Assembly: GCA_034387635.1 (NCBI GenBank)
Contig: JAOANU010000001.1
Span: 868,001-932,000, forward strand
Direction of reading: 5' to 3'
Source of the DNA: Rhodosporidiobolus odoratus
Lineage: Eukaryota > Basidiomycota > Microbotryomycetes > Sporidiobolales > Sporidiobolaceae
Length of the DNA: 64,000 bases
Both the position numbers and the translations under genes were made by a program. Below the pieces are notes generated by a model. It searched no databases. It saw only the letters and a list, made by a program, of their open reading frames with translations, and was not told where the DNA came from. Positions within the stretch are counted from its first letter, which is position 1. The number at the start of each line of letters is the position of its first letter. Shown piece after piece: positions 21,544 to 32,547 of this stretch.

Positions 21544-24500
21544 CTAGAAACCCTCCGTCCCATTCCCACTCCCACTTTCCTCCATCCACCCCATCACTTC
21601 CCCCAACCCAATCACATCCATTTCCATCTCGACCTCAAACTCAACCTGCAACGACTTCTCAACCCCCCCTCCAACTTCTCCTCCTCCTCCTCCTCCTCCT
21701 CCAGCAGCGATAGTCGAGGAAGGAGTTGTCGAAACCGATGTGCAGAGCGACAGACTCGTCTCTGCCACCGAGGAGGGCGTCCAAAGATCCTCGACCAGGA
21801 GAGGCGAACCGATCGATATGGCGAACGGGTCAAAGTCGAACCCTGCTCCAGTGCCGGTTGCCGGTCCACCCGCTGAGAGCGGCGGCACAGTAGTAACGGC
21901 AGGACTATCCTCCCTCCCTCCTGTACCCCTCAAACTGACACTCGGACCCAACCCATCATCCTCATCATTCTCCATCTCAACATCCATCTCATCCTCGCTC
22001 GCCCCGACCGCAGAGACAAAGAATTGCGTCTCGGCGTTTTCTTGCGTGAAAGGCTTGAAGGCTTTTTCGGGGTCGACGACGGCGGTGGCGGCGAGAGACG
22101 CTCGACGGCGATCGGCTTCGAGTCGTTGGGCTTCGAGCGGGTCGAGGGAGGAAAGATCGGTGGAAGATGAGGTTGAAGAGGGAGCTGACGGGTGGGAAAC
22201 GACGAGTCGGGCTGGGGATGGCTGAGAAGGTTTCGTAGGCGAGGGCGTGGCGGACATCGGGACAGAGAGGGCAGCGCTCATCGCTGCACCATAGTTGGGC
22301 TCGCCACCACTCGAAGGGCGAGGGGCGGCAGCGGCGCGGACGGCGTCCAGCAGAGCGAACGCAAGTCTCGCGTCAGCTGCAGAGCGATTGACGAGGTCGT
22401 CGGCTGGCTGAGGTGGAGGAAGGGAGGCCGATGCCGAAGTAGCGGATGTAGAAGAAGGAGTCTTGTCGAGGCCGATCGGTGCAGAAGCAGGGCGGACGGG
22501 CGGAGCGGGCGGATTGTGAGACTCGTATGGAGGTGGGGCGCCGTCGCACGAAGTGAGAGCAGCTGAGGGTGTGCTGGAAGACAAGGAGGAAAGAGTCGAG
22601 GTTGTCGGGGCAGGAGCGAGGCTGGTGCGCTTCTTCAGTCGGGGTGAACCGAACGGCTTGAGCGGCTCACCGGCATTGATTGGCGAGTGACCAGTCTCGC
22701 TCACACGAGAGACTGGCTTCACCTCATCCCCATCCTCGACCTTGACTTCGACGTCACCCTTCTCGGATCTGTCCTCCTCACCCGTCGCCGCCTTCGCCGC
22801 AGCTTCAGCCCTTCTCCTCTTCCGTTCCGGTCCCTCAATCCACTTGATCTTCGAGCGTCGCGGTTCCTCCTCAACCGGCGAAGGGAGCACCAGCTCCACC
22901 CCGAACGCATCGCCAAGAAGCTTTCCTGCCTTCCCTTCCTCCACCTCGAGCGACTCCAACCCAAGGTTCCGTTCCAACCCCGCCAGGACAGGTAATGGCT
23001 CTTCCTCCCTTGCGACCATCGCCTCGTCCTCCGAGTCATCGCCCGAAGTATACGGAGAAGAGAGGCCGTCACAGCTACTCGCGCTTGAGATCCCGCTGGT
23101 CCGGTACCGTTTCCGCTTGGCGAGCATCGCTGCAGACGAGTTGGCCTGCAGGACTTCTTCGCGAGAAGGATAGGAAGGATAACCGTAAGTGGCGGGGGAC
23201 TGATTCGAATGCTTCCTCGCTCGTCCGCCCGTACGCTCGTTGAAGACGGAAGAAGGAGCGGAGGAATAGTCGACGGCGTAGTCATCGAAAGCCGTCGAGG
23301 GACGCTTGTTTCGTTTCGGTCGAGAGATGGGAGCGGCAGGCGCAACGCCGGGAACAGGGTGGCCAAAGACGAAGGGAGAGTCGGGAGTGGTGGATGAGGC
23401 GGTGACTTGTCGAGGGCGGGGGCCGGGAGGCCGGGGAGGTGGTCGGGCGCCAGCACGCTTGCCGGGTCGTCCGCCTTTTCGCCGAGGTTTGGGTGGAGCG
23501 GGAGCAGCTGCGGGTAAGGGGGCGGGGGCGGGGGCGGGTACAGAAGCGACGGCGGGCGGTGGAGCAGGTCCGGTGATGGTGAGAGTTGGAGGCAAAACGG
23601 AGGGCGGAGGCGGAGCAGGAGCAGGGGCACGAGCGGAAGTAGAAGGCTGTGGAGGCGAAGGAGGTGGCGGCTGTACAGAAGGCAGGGCGATAGCAGCTGG
23701 AGGGGATGGAGGAGCTGGCGACGGTATGAGCAGAGATGGGTTTGCTCGGTCATAGGCGGTCATGAGCGAATTGCGCTTCTTGACAGCAAGGCGATCGTCA
23801 TCCTCCACTCCCAGCATCTTCTGCACCTCTCCATCTTCATCCCCTTCCGTCGTGCTCCCGCCGTCCTCTTCATCTTCCTCCACACTCCTCAAAGCTCCAA
23901 CGAGCCCCATGACAAGCGCTTCCGACTTTCCCATCCCCTCGCCCCCGCTCCTCGACTTCTTCACCACAGGCGGATCCGCCCTCCCTTTCCCCTTCTTTTC
24001 CTTCTTGTCCTTTACCTTGACCTTTTCCTTCCCTTCCACCTCCTTGTCTTTCTTCGGTTTCTTCCCTCGCTTCTTCCCTTCCTTCGAAGTTTCAGGTACC
24101 CCATCCCGCCCGATCCCTCGCCGCTTGCGCTTGCATCCCGCACATTCGCATATGTCAAGGCAAACGGGACAGTGAAACGCTCCGCCCGCTTCAAACTCGC
24201 CTCGAGGGGTGCAGATGAGGTAGCTACAACAAGATGAATGCGAGGTCAGGTTCGACACGAACGGCAGAGAAGGGAGAAGTAGGTTGAGAAAAGAAAGGAC
24301 GACTGACAATTTCTCGATGCAGACATTGCACCAAACCGTCCTGCACTCGGGCGCCATAACGCACGTCATCCTCGGTCGATCCGTCTGACTCTTGTGGTGG
24401 TGGCAGACTCGATTCAACCCATCCTTGCCATTCTTCTGGCCCTTCTTTCCGTTGACGGGTCCACTGGCTAGGGGTTCGACGAGTGCGGGAGCTCGGCTTC

Positions 24501-25092
24501 GAGTAGGAGCTCCTGAGGAGGAAGTGGTAGTGGCGGCGGCGGTGGTCGAGATGGCGGAAGGAGGGGGGAGAAAGGGAGAGGTGCTGCGAGAGCTGGAAGG
24601 AGAGGGAGTTTGGGCGGGAGTCGAGTCGATGGTAATGGCTGGAGAGGCGGACGCTTCTGCAGCGGGTGGCGGAGGCTGTACAGAGCGGAAATAGTCAGCT
24701 ATGTCCCGTGACAGAGAGATGAGAGGGTGACTGAGTCTGAGTAAATGCGGAGCTTACCTGGTCGTCCTCATCTTGAGATGGGCGGGTTCGCTTCAGGACA
24801 ATCTTGAGCGAGGGTGGACCTTGTGGTTGAGTAGCAGTAGCTGCAGACTGTTTGCATGTAGGCACAGGAGGCATAGGCCATGAGAGATTAGCGAGTCATC
24901 AGCTTGGTCCGGAGCGAGTGCGGGGTTGAAGCCACCGAGGGTCAAGGGACAAGACAGAGGTGAACGAGGGACAGGGTGGCGTACATAGCTGGATTTGCGA
25001 CCTCTCTTTGTCTTTGTCTGAGTTGCAGCAGGGTCGCTAGTTGGCTTGTCAGGAGAGATGGGAGGATGGCGAGGTTGTCGAGGTCGGGGCAT
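21544..25092 (-). CDS. Large protein with CDCA7-type zinc finger (zf-4CXXC_R1)
   Basis: The ATG at 25092 begins MPRPRQPRHPPISPDKP. Small exons follow (ATQPQGPPSLKIVLKRTRP...), then a domain of CDCA7 type. Its cysteine-rich core reads VCHHHKSQTDRPRMTC, CRTVWCNVCIEKF, YLICTPRGEFEAGGAFHCPVC and LDICECAGCKRKRRG, with one intron inside the finger. The remaining ~850 residues are low-complexity: a Lys-rich patch just after the finger, Pro/Ala repeats, Ser/Glu-rich segments and an 8-Gly run near the end. TAG is at 21544. In animals CDCA7 works with the HELLS/LSH remodeller and its finger binds hemimethylated DNA; fungal members are less understood. Nuclear chromatin function is inferred. The earlier ATG at 25434 is also open, but a GTGAGT donor just upstream of it suggests a 5' UTR intron. 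Confidence 0.78.
21678..21702 (-). repeat. CTC trinucleotide run encoding poly-Gly
   Basis: A (CTC)8 microsatellite on the + strand, read as eight glycines near the C-terminus of the CDCA7-like protein. Likely length-polymorphic. Confidence 0.8.
23518..23538 (+). repeat. G-quadruplex-type motif
   Basis: Four G-runs of 5, 5, 5 and 3 are separated by single C residues on the + strand. The opposite strand codes for an Ala-Pro repeat in the CDCA7-like protein. Confidence 0.8.
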
Positions 25093-25610
25093 GTCGATAG
25101 AGTGACTAAGAGCGAGTGGGGTAGATCGGGGAGGAATGTAGACCCCTAAGAATGAAGATGTGAACCCAGTAGGACTCGGTAGAACTGGATCCGAGTCAGT
25201 TGTGACTGAGTGAGGGTTAGATTCAGTGGGGTGGGGAGGAGATTGACAAGTTGAAGTTGGACGACGCTGAGGTTGAGGTTGACACAGTCCCGGTAATGTA
25301 AACGGTAGTTGATAGTCGTCGTCTAGTGTCGAGCTGCCCTTCATCCCACGGTCATAGCGAAAGATGTCAATCAACCAGAGACCAAATTCCGGGGCTGGAA
25401 ATCGGACAAGCCAACCTTCCATTTTAGCATACACTCACCTTGACTCTGTGCTGGGGGTAACAACAATGCAGAGTCACATTACAAAGGTAATCGATCGGGT
25501 CGGGGCCGGGAAATGTAACGAGCAACAAGAGAAGGGCTGACAAGGAATCCAAAGAAGAGGAACAGCGGCCTAGAGAAAATGTCCGAACGGAAGCGTGACC
25601 CACACACGCC
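25093..25610. other. Intergenic, 5' region of the CDCA7-like gene
   Basis: Contains a good splice donor (AAGGTGAGT near 25440, minus strand), suggesting a 5' UTR intron of the CDCA7-like gene. No separate gene seen. Confidence 0.45.
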
Positions 25611-28600
25611 TCACACCGTCAAGTCCTCCTCCCCCTTGACTCGCTCCCCTTCTCTAGTCCGCTCCCTCTCGGCTTCGAGCAACCCCTCAAGCACCGCCGC
25701 CAACCCCTCGCCGACTTTCCAAGTCCTGCAGCTCGTCAGACGCTTGACCGCGCTCGCGAGGAGCTTCTCGCTCAATTCTGGCGCGTCGAGCTTGACCGTC
25801 TCGGTCAAAGAAGAGGTAGAGGTCGACGGCAACGGCGGCGGAGGACCCAGAGCGGCAACGAGGTGGGCGAACGAACGGGCCGTGGCGGATGAAGGCGGCG
25901 TCGACGACTGCACGGCAGGCTGCGGCGGCTTGGCAGGAGTGTGAAGCCGGAGGGAAGGGGTCGAGACGGAAGAGAAGGGAAGCGAAGACGCCGACAGAGG
26001 TCCGCTGTGGATCCAGGCTTGCAGGTCCTCCTCGGAGCGATCCCGAAGCTGGTCAAGATAGAGGTCCTTGATGGGCTCCCCAATCTCGACCGGCGGTTGA
26101 TCTTCCGGCTTGGCGGCACCTTCCTTGCTCTCGCGAACGAAAGCGACCAGCGCCAACGTTGCGTAGAAGACCGCGAAAGGCTCGAAGGGGCTCTCGCTCG
26201 CTGGGTGCAGAGCAGATGAGGAAGACATGGAAGCCGAAGACGTGGTCGACGAGGACCGGCAGAGGGCGAGGAGTTGGCCGGCGTGGTAAGCCGTTTTGCG
26301 GGCAAGAGAGCCGTGCGAGGTGGTGGCCCAGACGCGGAGAGCAGAGGCGGACGCCGGCGGCAAAGGGACATCGACACTTCGCGCAAGTGGCTGTGGTGAA
26401 AGCAAGGGCGTCAATACGAGCGAGGCAAGGCACCAATCATACTTGTCAGAGAAAAGGGATGAAGCGAGGCTTACCTGCAATACCCTCACCGGGAGAGCTT
26501 TCATCACCGCCGTCAAATGGACAAGCAGCGCCATCCCCGTCCCACTCGCGCCATCCTGGTGCTCCAATCGAGCAAGCAAGTCAGGCGGGAGGAGAACACG
26601 GTCCTGTTCATTTGAGTCCTCGTCAGCCTTCCTCGGCTCAGGAAGCAGGCACGAAAGGTAACGCACGTGGTAAAAGTCCAAACCCGCCTCCAAAGCAGCA
26701 AGTGCCGCATCGCCCTCTTCACTCGCTCTCCGTTCTTCCTCCTCTTCCTTCTTCCTGAGAAGGCCATTCTCACCCGCCCCACTGGTCACGGACGACGATG
26801 ACGGCGGCGGCGTCAAAAAGGTCCGTTCGACGCTCTTCGCATGTCCACGCGCCCAGCTGAGGGCGCTGAGCACGTTCAGGACGACGTTCAGGGCAAAGGC
26901 ATCGCGTAGGATTGGGGTGAGGTTCGGGGAGGACGACGAGGTGGAAGGGGAGCAGATGAGTTGGATGGCGGAGGAGAGGGTGGGAGAAGGGGGAGGGAGA
27001 ATGATGTGACGGAAGAGGGTAGACCAGGCAGCCGAAGAGGGGGCGTCCTGTGTCAGGAGGCAGGGGGCACACAGGTTAGCAAGGTCAAGCAGGAGGCAGA
27101 CGAGATAGGCGCACCCAGAGGGAATCATGACAAGGTAAAGGTGTGTTGGCGGCGTCGAGGTAAAGGGAGAGACTCTCGAGATTCCACAAGGCGGTTCCCG
27201 TGCAATCGAAAACCTGTGTGACAATTTCCCAAACACGCATCAGTCTCTACTTTCCCTCACGCGCCGAAAGTAAGGACAGAGCAGAGGGGGATAACACGCA
27301 CCACAGCACCGAAACCAAGTCGGCGAATTTCTTCCCGGTTTCTCCAGCGTTTCCACCGGTCATCGAGCGGGAGCAACTCTTCGGCGGCTTCATCAACCTT
27401 GAGCTCCTTGAACCAACCTTGTCGACGAGCGTAGGTAACGGGCATGCTGGCAAAAGCTGCGGTGGGGCGAGAAAGAGAAGGATTAGCCACTGCAGGGAGG
27501 AAGAAGAATGGGCAGGAAAGCTAACCTTGTGTCCTCTCGAGGTCCCTCTTGTTCCCGCTAAAGATGCCAGACTGCAGCACGATCAGGAGTGTCTGCTGCC
27601 ACGCCACCGTCCTCGGCAGCGTATTGTCCAGGTCTCCCATGATCTGCGCCATCCGTCTCGACGCCTCGAGAAGCGCATGAGCATGCATACTAGCTCCGAC
27701 CACCCTCTCATGCGCATACCGCGCACCGACGCTCGCGATCGCCAAGACAAGGAAGCTCGGCGCGCTGTTGGGGTCCCAAGTCGGCTTGTGCACGAGCGGG
27801 AAGAGGGCATGGAATTTTTCGAAGTAGAGCTGGATGAAGAGCTCGAGCAGTTCGAGGCGGGGAACGAACCGCTCTGAGAGGGTATGGTCGAGCTGAGTGA
27901 GCTCGCGCACCTTGTAGAGGATGCGGAGACGGGTCGAATCGGTGACGGAAGGTACGTGGCTCAGCGAGGCGTGGTGGGCAGGAGGGGAAGTGGCGCGAGA
28001 GAAGTAGCCGGTTCCGCGCGCTGAGGCGGGAAGGATCTCCTCCGTGGCTTCGGTGGGACGGTAAGATAGGGGCCATGGGGAGTCGGCAGGGGAAGCGCAG
28101 GCGCTGGGATGGGAAGTGCGGAGGGCTTCTTCGGTGAGAGGGTTGAGAAGGGAGAACTGGCCACGGGGAAAGGAGGGTCGGGAAGACGAGCGCTGACCAG
28201 CTTGTGGCTCGGGAGAGACTCGTGGAGTATGCGAAGCGAGTTGGAGCAGAGAGACCGCGGCTCGGTCCGATTCCACGACCGAGTTCGTCCGGTGAGAAGG
28301 CGGCGGTCGGTCCGGCATCTCCTCGTCTTCCTCGTCGTCGACCGCTTCCTCGTCTTCCGCTTCGGGCTCGAAGGAGGAAGACGCGCCAGCCTCATCGCCG
28401 GACCCGCCGTTGCGAAGGTCGGACACCGGCTGGGACGGGGCGGTAAGGGCCGAGGTAAGGAGGTTGAGATCGACATTGCCGCCGCCTGACGGTGCAGGTG
28501 ACATGCCATCTCGCGGGGTGAAACCCGTCCGATTGAAGAGCGGGTCTTGCGAGAGTGATCCGAGGATATTCCAGTCGATGTCGTTGCTTGTCCCGTTGTC

Positions 28601-30043
28601 CGACACCAGCCCAAGGAAGTCGCTGCTCGAGCTCTCACTTTCGGCCGCGATCTGTCGACCGTAAGCCCCGCTGTCCCAGTGCGAGCTGGACGGGCCGGCG
28701 GGGGCACCCGGAAGGGCGCTTGTCGAGTTTGAGCCGTACGGGTTGAGTGGGGAAGGGTTATGGTGCGGAAGGTTGAGTGAAGCGAACGTAGAGGTGTGGT
28801 ACGGAGAAGGGTTGCGGTAGTAGGAAGATTCAGGCGGGCGTCCGGAATAGTAGTTGACGGGCGAGGGGTTTTGGAGGAAGCTGCTTGGCGGAAGAGCGTG
28901 GCCATGTGGTGGAGGCCCTCGAAAAGGCATATTGTATAGCGACATACCAGCTTGCGCTACGCCGGTGCGCGTCCATTGGTCTGCAGGCGGGGGTGTGGGA
29001 AGAGCGGGGAGGGAGAATGCGTTTTCTGGCGAGGTGTCGCCGTCCGAGTCCATAGACGGCGTGTGCTGCATATCGTCTGGGATGATCATCGAGACAGACC
29101 CGGACCGACTGTGCGGACCCTTCGCCGGCCGGTCGAAGCTGCAGTCGATATTGGCTTTCCGACAGCGCTCGCAGGGTTGTTGGCCGTCGCAACGCAGTCT
29201 GCGAGAATGCCTATGAGCCTGTGTGTGCCAGCATGAGTGCGGAAAGCATAGACGTACTTGCTCTTGCTGCACCGACAGCAAGCCCGCCCAACCCTCGCAA
29301 TTTTCACTGGCCCTCCGGCATCTTCGACGGTGATGTCGCTCGGCGTCTGAGCGACGGGACGCTTCTTCTTGCTCTTTGTGGAGCTCGCTGTTGATCGTGC
29401 GTCGTCATCGTCGAGCCGCTCTCCCCTCATGGCTGCTTCCGCCGCTGCCGCCTGCTGTTTCTCATGCCCCGCCTGATGCCGCTTCAAGATGTCCTTCCTC
29501 GCGAATCCTTTCGAGCAGATCGGGCATATGAAGTCCTTGGCGACACGGTGCTTGGCTGCCCACGGTTGTCCACGTCGAGGTTGAAGACGAAGAAAAGGGG
29601 AAAGTGGGGAACGGGCGAGAGGGGGTTCAGGTCAGCCTCGAGTGACAAAGACAGCAGGGAGAGACTGACCAGTCACATGTCGATCCAGATGCTCCTGTGT
29701 ATGGGGAAAAGAAGACGGTCAGCGCTTGTTCCTCGTGTTCTACCGGCGGCGCCCCGCCTGCCATCCCATTCACGTCCGGACAAGCCACCGTCCAGCTCTC
29801 CTCGCTCGTGTAGATACCGTATAGCACCGAAAGACTGAGCTCACCTGTCTAGTGTACCTCGAGCCACACTCCTGCAGGGAGAGGAAGAGGAAGAAGGGTC
29901 AGCTTTACAAAGTCAAAGCAGGATACAAAGCTCGAGGTGGTACTGACCGGACAGGTGAAGGGGCGAGAAGGGTCAAAATCGGGTGCTTCAGTAGATTTAG
30001 CCAGCTTGTAAGGGGTCAGGGCCAGCTGGAAGCCAGCTTGCAA
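25611..30043 (-). CDS. Transcription factor with C2H2 fingers plus Zn2Cys6 and fungal TF domain
   Basis: The N-terminus carries two C2H2 fingers. Finger one is assembled from three exons (RPFTCP, ECGSRYTRQ, EHLDRHVTG). Finger two is FICPICSKGFARKDILKRHQAGH. After a linker comes a Zn2Cys6 cluster split by an intron: RACCRCSKSK then RCDGQQPCERCRKANIDCSF. The fungal-specific TF domain follows: LELFIQLYFEKFHALFPLVH, KPTWDPNSAPSFLVLAIASV, then WQQTLLIVLQSGIFSGNKRD, QGWFKELKVDEAAEELLP and LWNLESLSLYLDAANTPLPC. The C-terminal ~500 residues form the helical remainder, ending at 25611. Such proteins are nuclear DNA-binding regulators; the target is unknown. The start is unresolved: the first clear exon opens near 30043 without an in-frame ATG, so a short upstream exon probably exists. 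Confidence 0.82.
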
Positions 30044-30189
30044 GTGGGGAGTTAGAAGTGGGACGAAAAAACTCTGTCGGCAGGCGGAGCTTGGTGGGGA
30101 GGTGGGGCGAATTCCTAATTCAACACTTGATTTACATTACAAAGTCGCTGTTTGCATTACCTCAATTTACGCTCGTCTCTCACAGCTCA
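30044..30189. promoter_or_regulatory. Very short divergent promoter of the zinc-finger TF and SMN genes
   Basis: Only about 150 bp separate the two genes. In the TF direction it holds a six-codon uORF (ATG CAA ACA GCG ACT TTG TAA) and an ATG directly followed by TAA. Confidence 0.45.
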
Positions 30190-31493
30190 ATGGCACGTTC
30201 AAAGCAAGTCCCTTACCAAGCACAAGATGAAGACTACGACGAGGATGGCAACTACATTGGTCAAGAGGGAGAAGAAGAGGACTGGGAGGAACAGCAGCAG
30301 GCTGACTGGTTAGAGGGTCCGGAGGGTGTCGAGCACGAGGGAGAGGAGGACGAGGATGACTATGGCGAAGGAGTAATTGTTATGAAGCCCTACAAGCCCC
30401 CCCAGCCTCAGACGGACCTCGACCTCCAACACTACCTCGATCCTCTCGCCTTGGTGAATGCCTGGGAGGGGGCGCTTCAGGACCTCAAAGTAGGCGTGTG
30501 ACCCTACGAGTCTGGGACAGTGAGGTTGATGACTCTTCTGCTCGCAGGCCATGCATCCTGAACGATTTCTGCCGCCAAAGGATACGCCGCTTTCCCACTT
30601 GCAACAGCAGAAAAAGGCTCCTTTGTGCGTTCACGCAGCTTCCATGACCCCCGAGTCACGACCAGTATGATGACTGTTTCGCTTCGTAGCTGGTATGGAC
30701 ATCCGCCGTCCGCTGCATCGACGTCGACCTTGCCGATACCTCCTCCTTCCGTCCCTTCCGCTCTCCCGCCAACCTCTTTCCGCCCCTCTTCCGTCCATTC
30801 GGCTGCAGCACCATCCGAAGTCTCGGCTTCTGAACAACCGAAGAAGCGGAAACGGTTGACCGGCTCTCAGAAAAAGGCGAGGAAGCAGGCTAAACTGGAT
30901 GCAGTAGCTCAGGCGGGAGGTTCAGGTGGAGCACAGGGTGAGACGGTCGCAGAGGAACAAGCAATCGACGAAGACGATGGACCGAGTTGGCAACCGGACG
31001 AGCCACCACATTTCGAAGAGCCGGTTGTTCCAGCTGCAGAATCCTCTCCTTCTCGACCTGAACCTCAACCTCTGCCGACAGTCCATCCCGCTCATGTCGC
31101 TCCGTCCCCGCCAAGAGTCCCGCATCCGTCTTCCTTCTCGTTCGTGGTGCCGCCAATGGGTCGATTACCCTTTTCGATACCGCCTCCACCGCCCATCACC
31201 CCGTTGACGGGCGACGAGCCTCCGCTGGAAGCTGAGAGTCCATCGCAGCTCATGGAGGCAATGCTGTGGAGCTACTATACGGTGGGTTGCTCTGCTTTAC
31301 TTCTTCTCCCGTTCCCAGGTCGAAACTGATTTGCCTTCGTCGTCCTTTCCTCCCCTGCTCGGCCGTGCACACTGCTTCTCCTCTGACCTCTCGTCCTGTA
31401 CAGGCTGGTTATCAGACAGCGTTGTATCACGCCGCAGTTGGGGTGGCCAAATTTAAGCCAGATGAACTTGGGCAGGGGGAAGAGGCTGCATGA
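30190..31493 (+). CDS. Survival motor neuron (SMN/Smn1) homologue
   Basis: Core of the SMN complex that loads Sm proteins onto spliceosomal snRNAs. Exons 30190-30489, 30548-30624, 30690-31281 and 31404-31493 give about 352 residues. Two ends identify it. The N-terminal Gemin2-binding type helix is DPLALVNAWEGALQDLKAMHP. The C-terminal YG-box is LMEAMLWSYYTAGYQTALYH, split by the last intron. Between them lie WYGHPP, a nuclear-localisation-like KKRKRLTGSQKKARKQAK, and a long Pro-rich linker ending in an FSIPPPPPITPL block. No Tudor domain is visible, as in fission yeast Smn1. The N-terminus is very acidic. An SMN gene fits an intron-rich genome. The start is the ATG at 30190. Confidence 0.82.
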
Positions 31494-32547
31494 GCAAGCC
31501 GGCTCTATATCGGTACCAGCGCACGTAGCTTGTAACGCCGACAGCCATTGCTCGCCACATGCGAGACAGACGGTATGTCTCCGCCAACAAGCTGAGGAGT
31601 ACAGATGTTGCTCTGTAGGGCAGGCCAACTGATGGCAAGCCAGACTCGCCACGTCGAAACGGCCTGCGATCAAGTTCGGCTTGTCCGGGCAACCGCAGGC
31701 CTTGGCACCTGTCGTCTGGGCCCTAGTGCTTGGCTTGAGGTTGAGGGTTACCAGCATGCGACTAATTCTCTTGTTGGGCTAAGCAACGAGATGACCTTCC
31801 CAAACCACCTTTCCTCCGATTTCTGGTACACAGCAGCAAGGATTGCGGGCTGGTTGACTGGCTAGCGCTGAGATCGCTGTAAGCTGCTGGCGACGCTGGG
31901 GACAGGAGGAACAAAAGGCTCTCGACAAGCGACAATCCCATATGTAGCTTCCCGATTGCAATCTTTAAATTTCCCCGCTCGTCCAGTCTACAGTCGACGG
32001 AGCTGCTACTCCCGCATGGCAACGGACGTATCGTGTAGCTACCGACTCGAGCCTGAAGAGGACTCAAGCAGTGTCAGGCGACGGCAACTGTACAGCATCT
32101 TTGCGCCTTTTCCTTGTCGCCCCAGAGGCGCGGAGTGTGAAGACATACGCTGTGGCTACTACCCTCCTCTCTTGTTTTCCCCGCTTGGCAGATCCTGAGG
32201 ACGGGTGAATGCGGTCTCGCTCCCTTTGCCAACTTGCAGATCCAGTCCTCGTGACGAGCCCACAAAACGTCAGACCATAAACGGAGAACAGTGTAGCCGC
32301 GCCGCGTTCCTTCGAGCTCGCCTTAGGGTCAGCAGGGCTGATCCCGTGTTTACATAATCAGACGGGCCCAGTGCGACACATCATCATTGCGGCCGTCGAG
32401 GTGCTTCTTTCGCATACTTCAGCCCGAGTGCTGAACGGAGCGAGGTATCACTGCAGACAGGATATGACCTACGTCGACCGAGAGTAAACGATTATGCGGT
32501 ACGGAAGGGAAGAACACGAGGAACGTCTATGGGTATAAGCGAAAACA
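31494..32547. other. Convergent intergenic region, no gene seen
   Basis: 1.05 kb between the ends of SMN and the AIF-like gene, longer than most convergent gaps here. Open frames are short and unlike any family I know; no tRNA or snRNA signature was seen. Confidence 0.45.

Noticed and set aside
22719..23753. Long Leu/Pro/Arg-rich frame on the minus strand
   Set aside because: It is a shifted frame of the CDCA7-like gene, caused by repetitive GC-rich codons. No domain.
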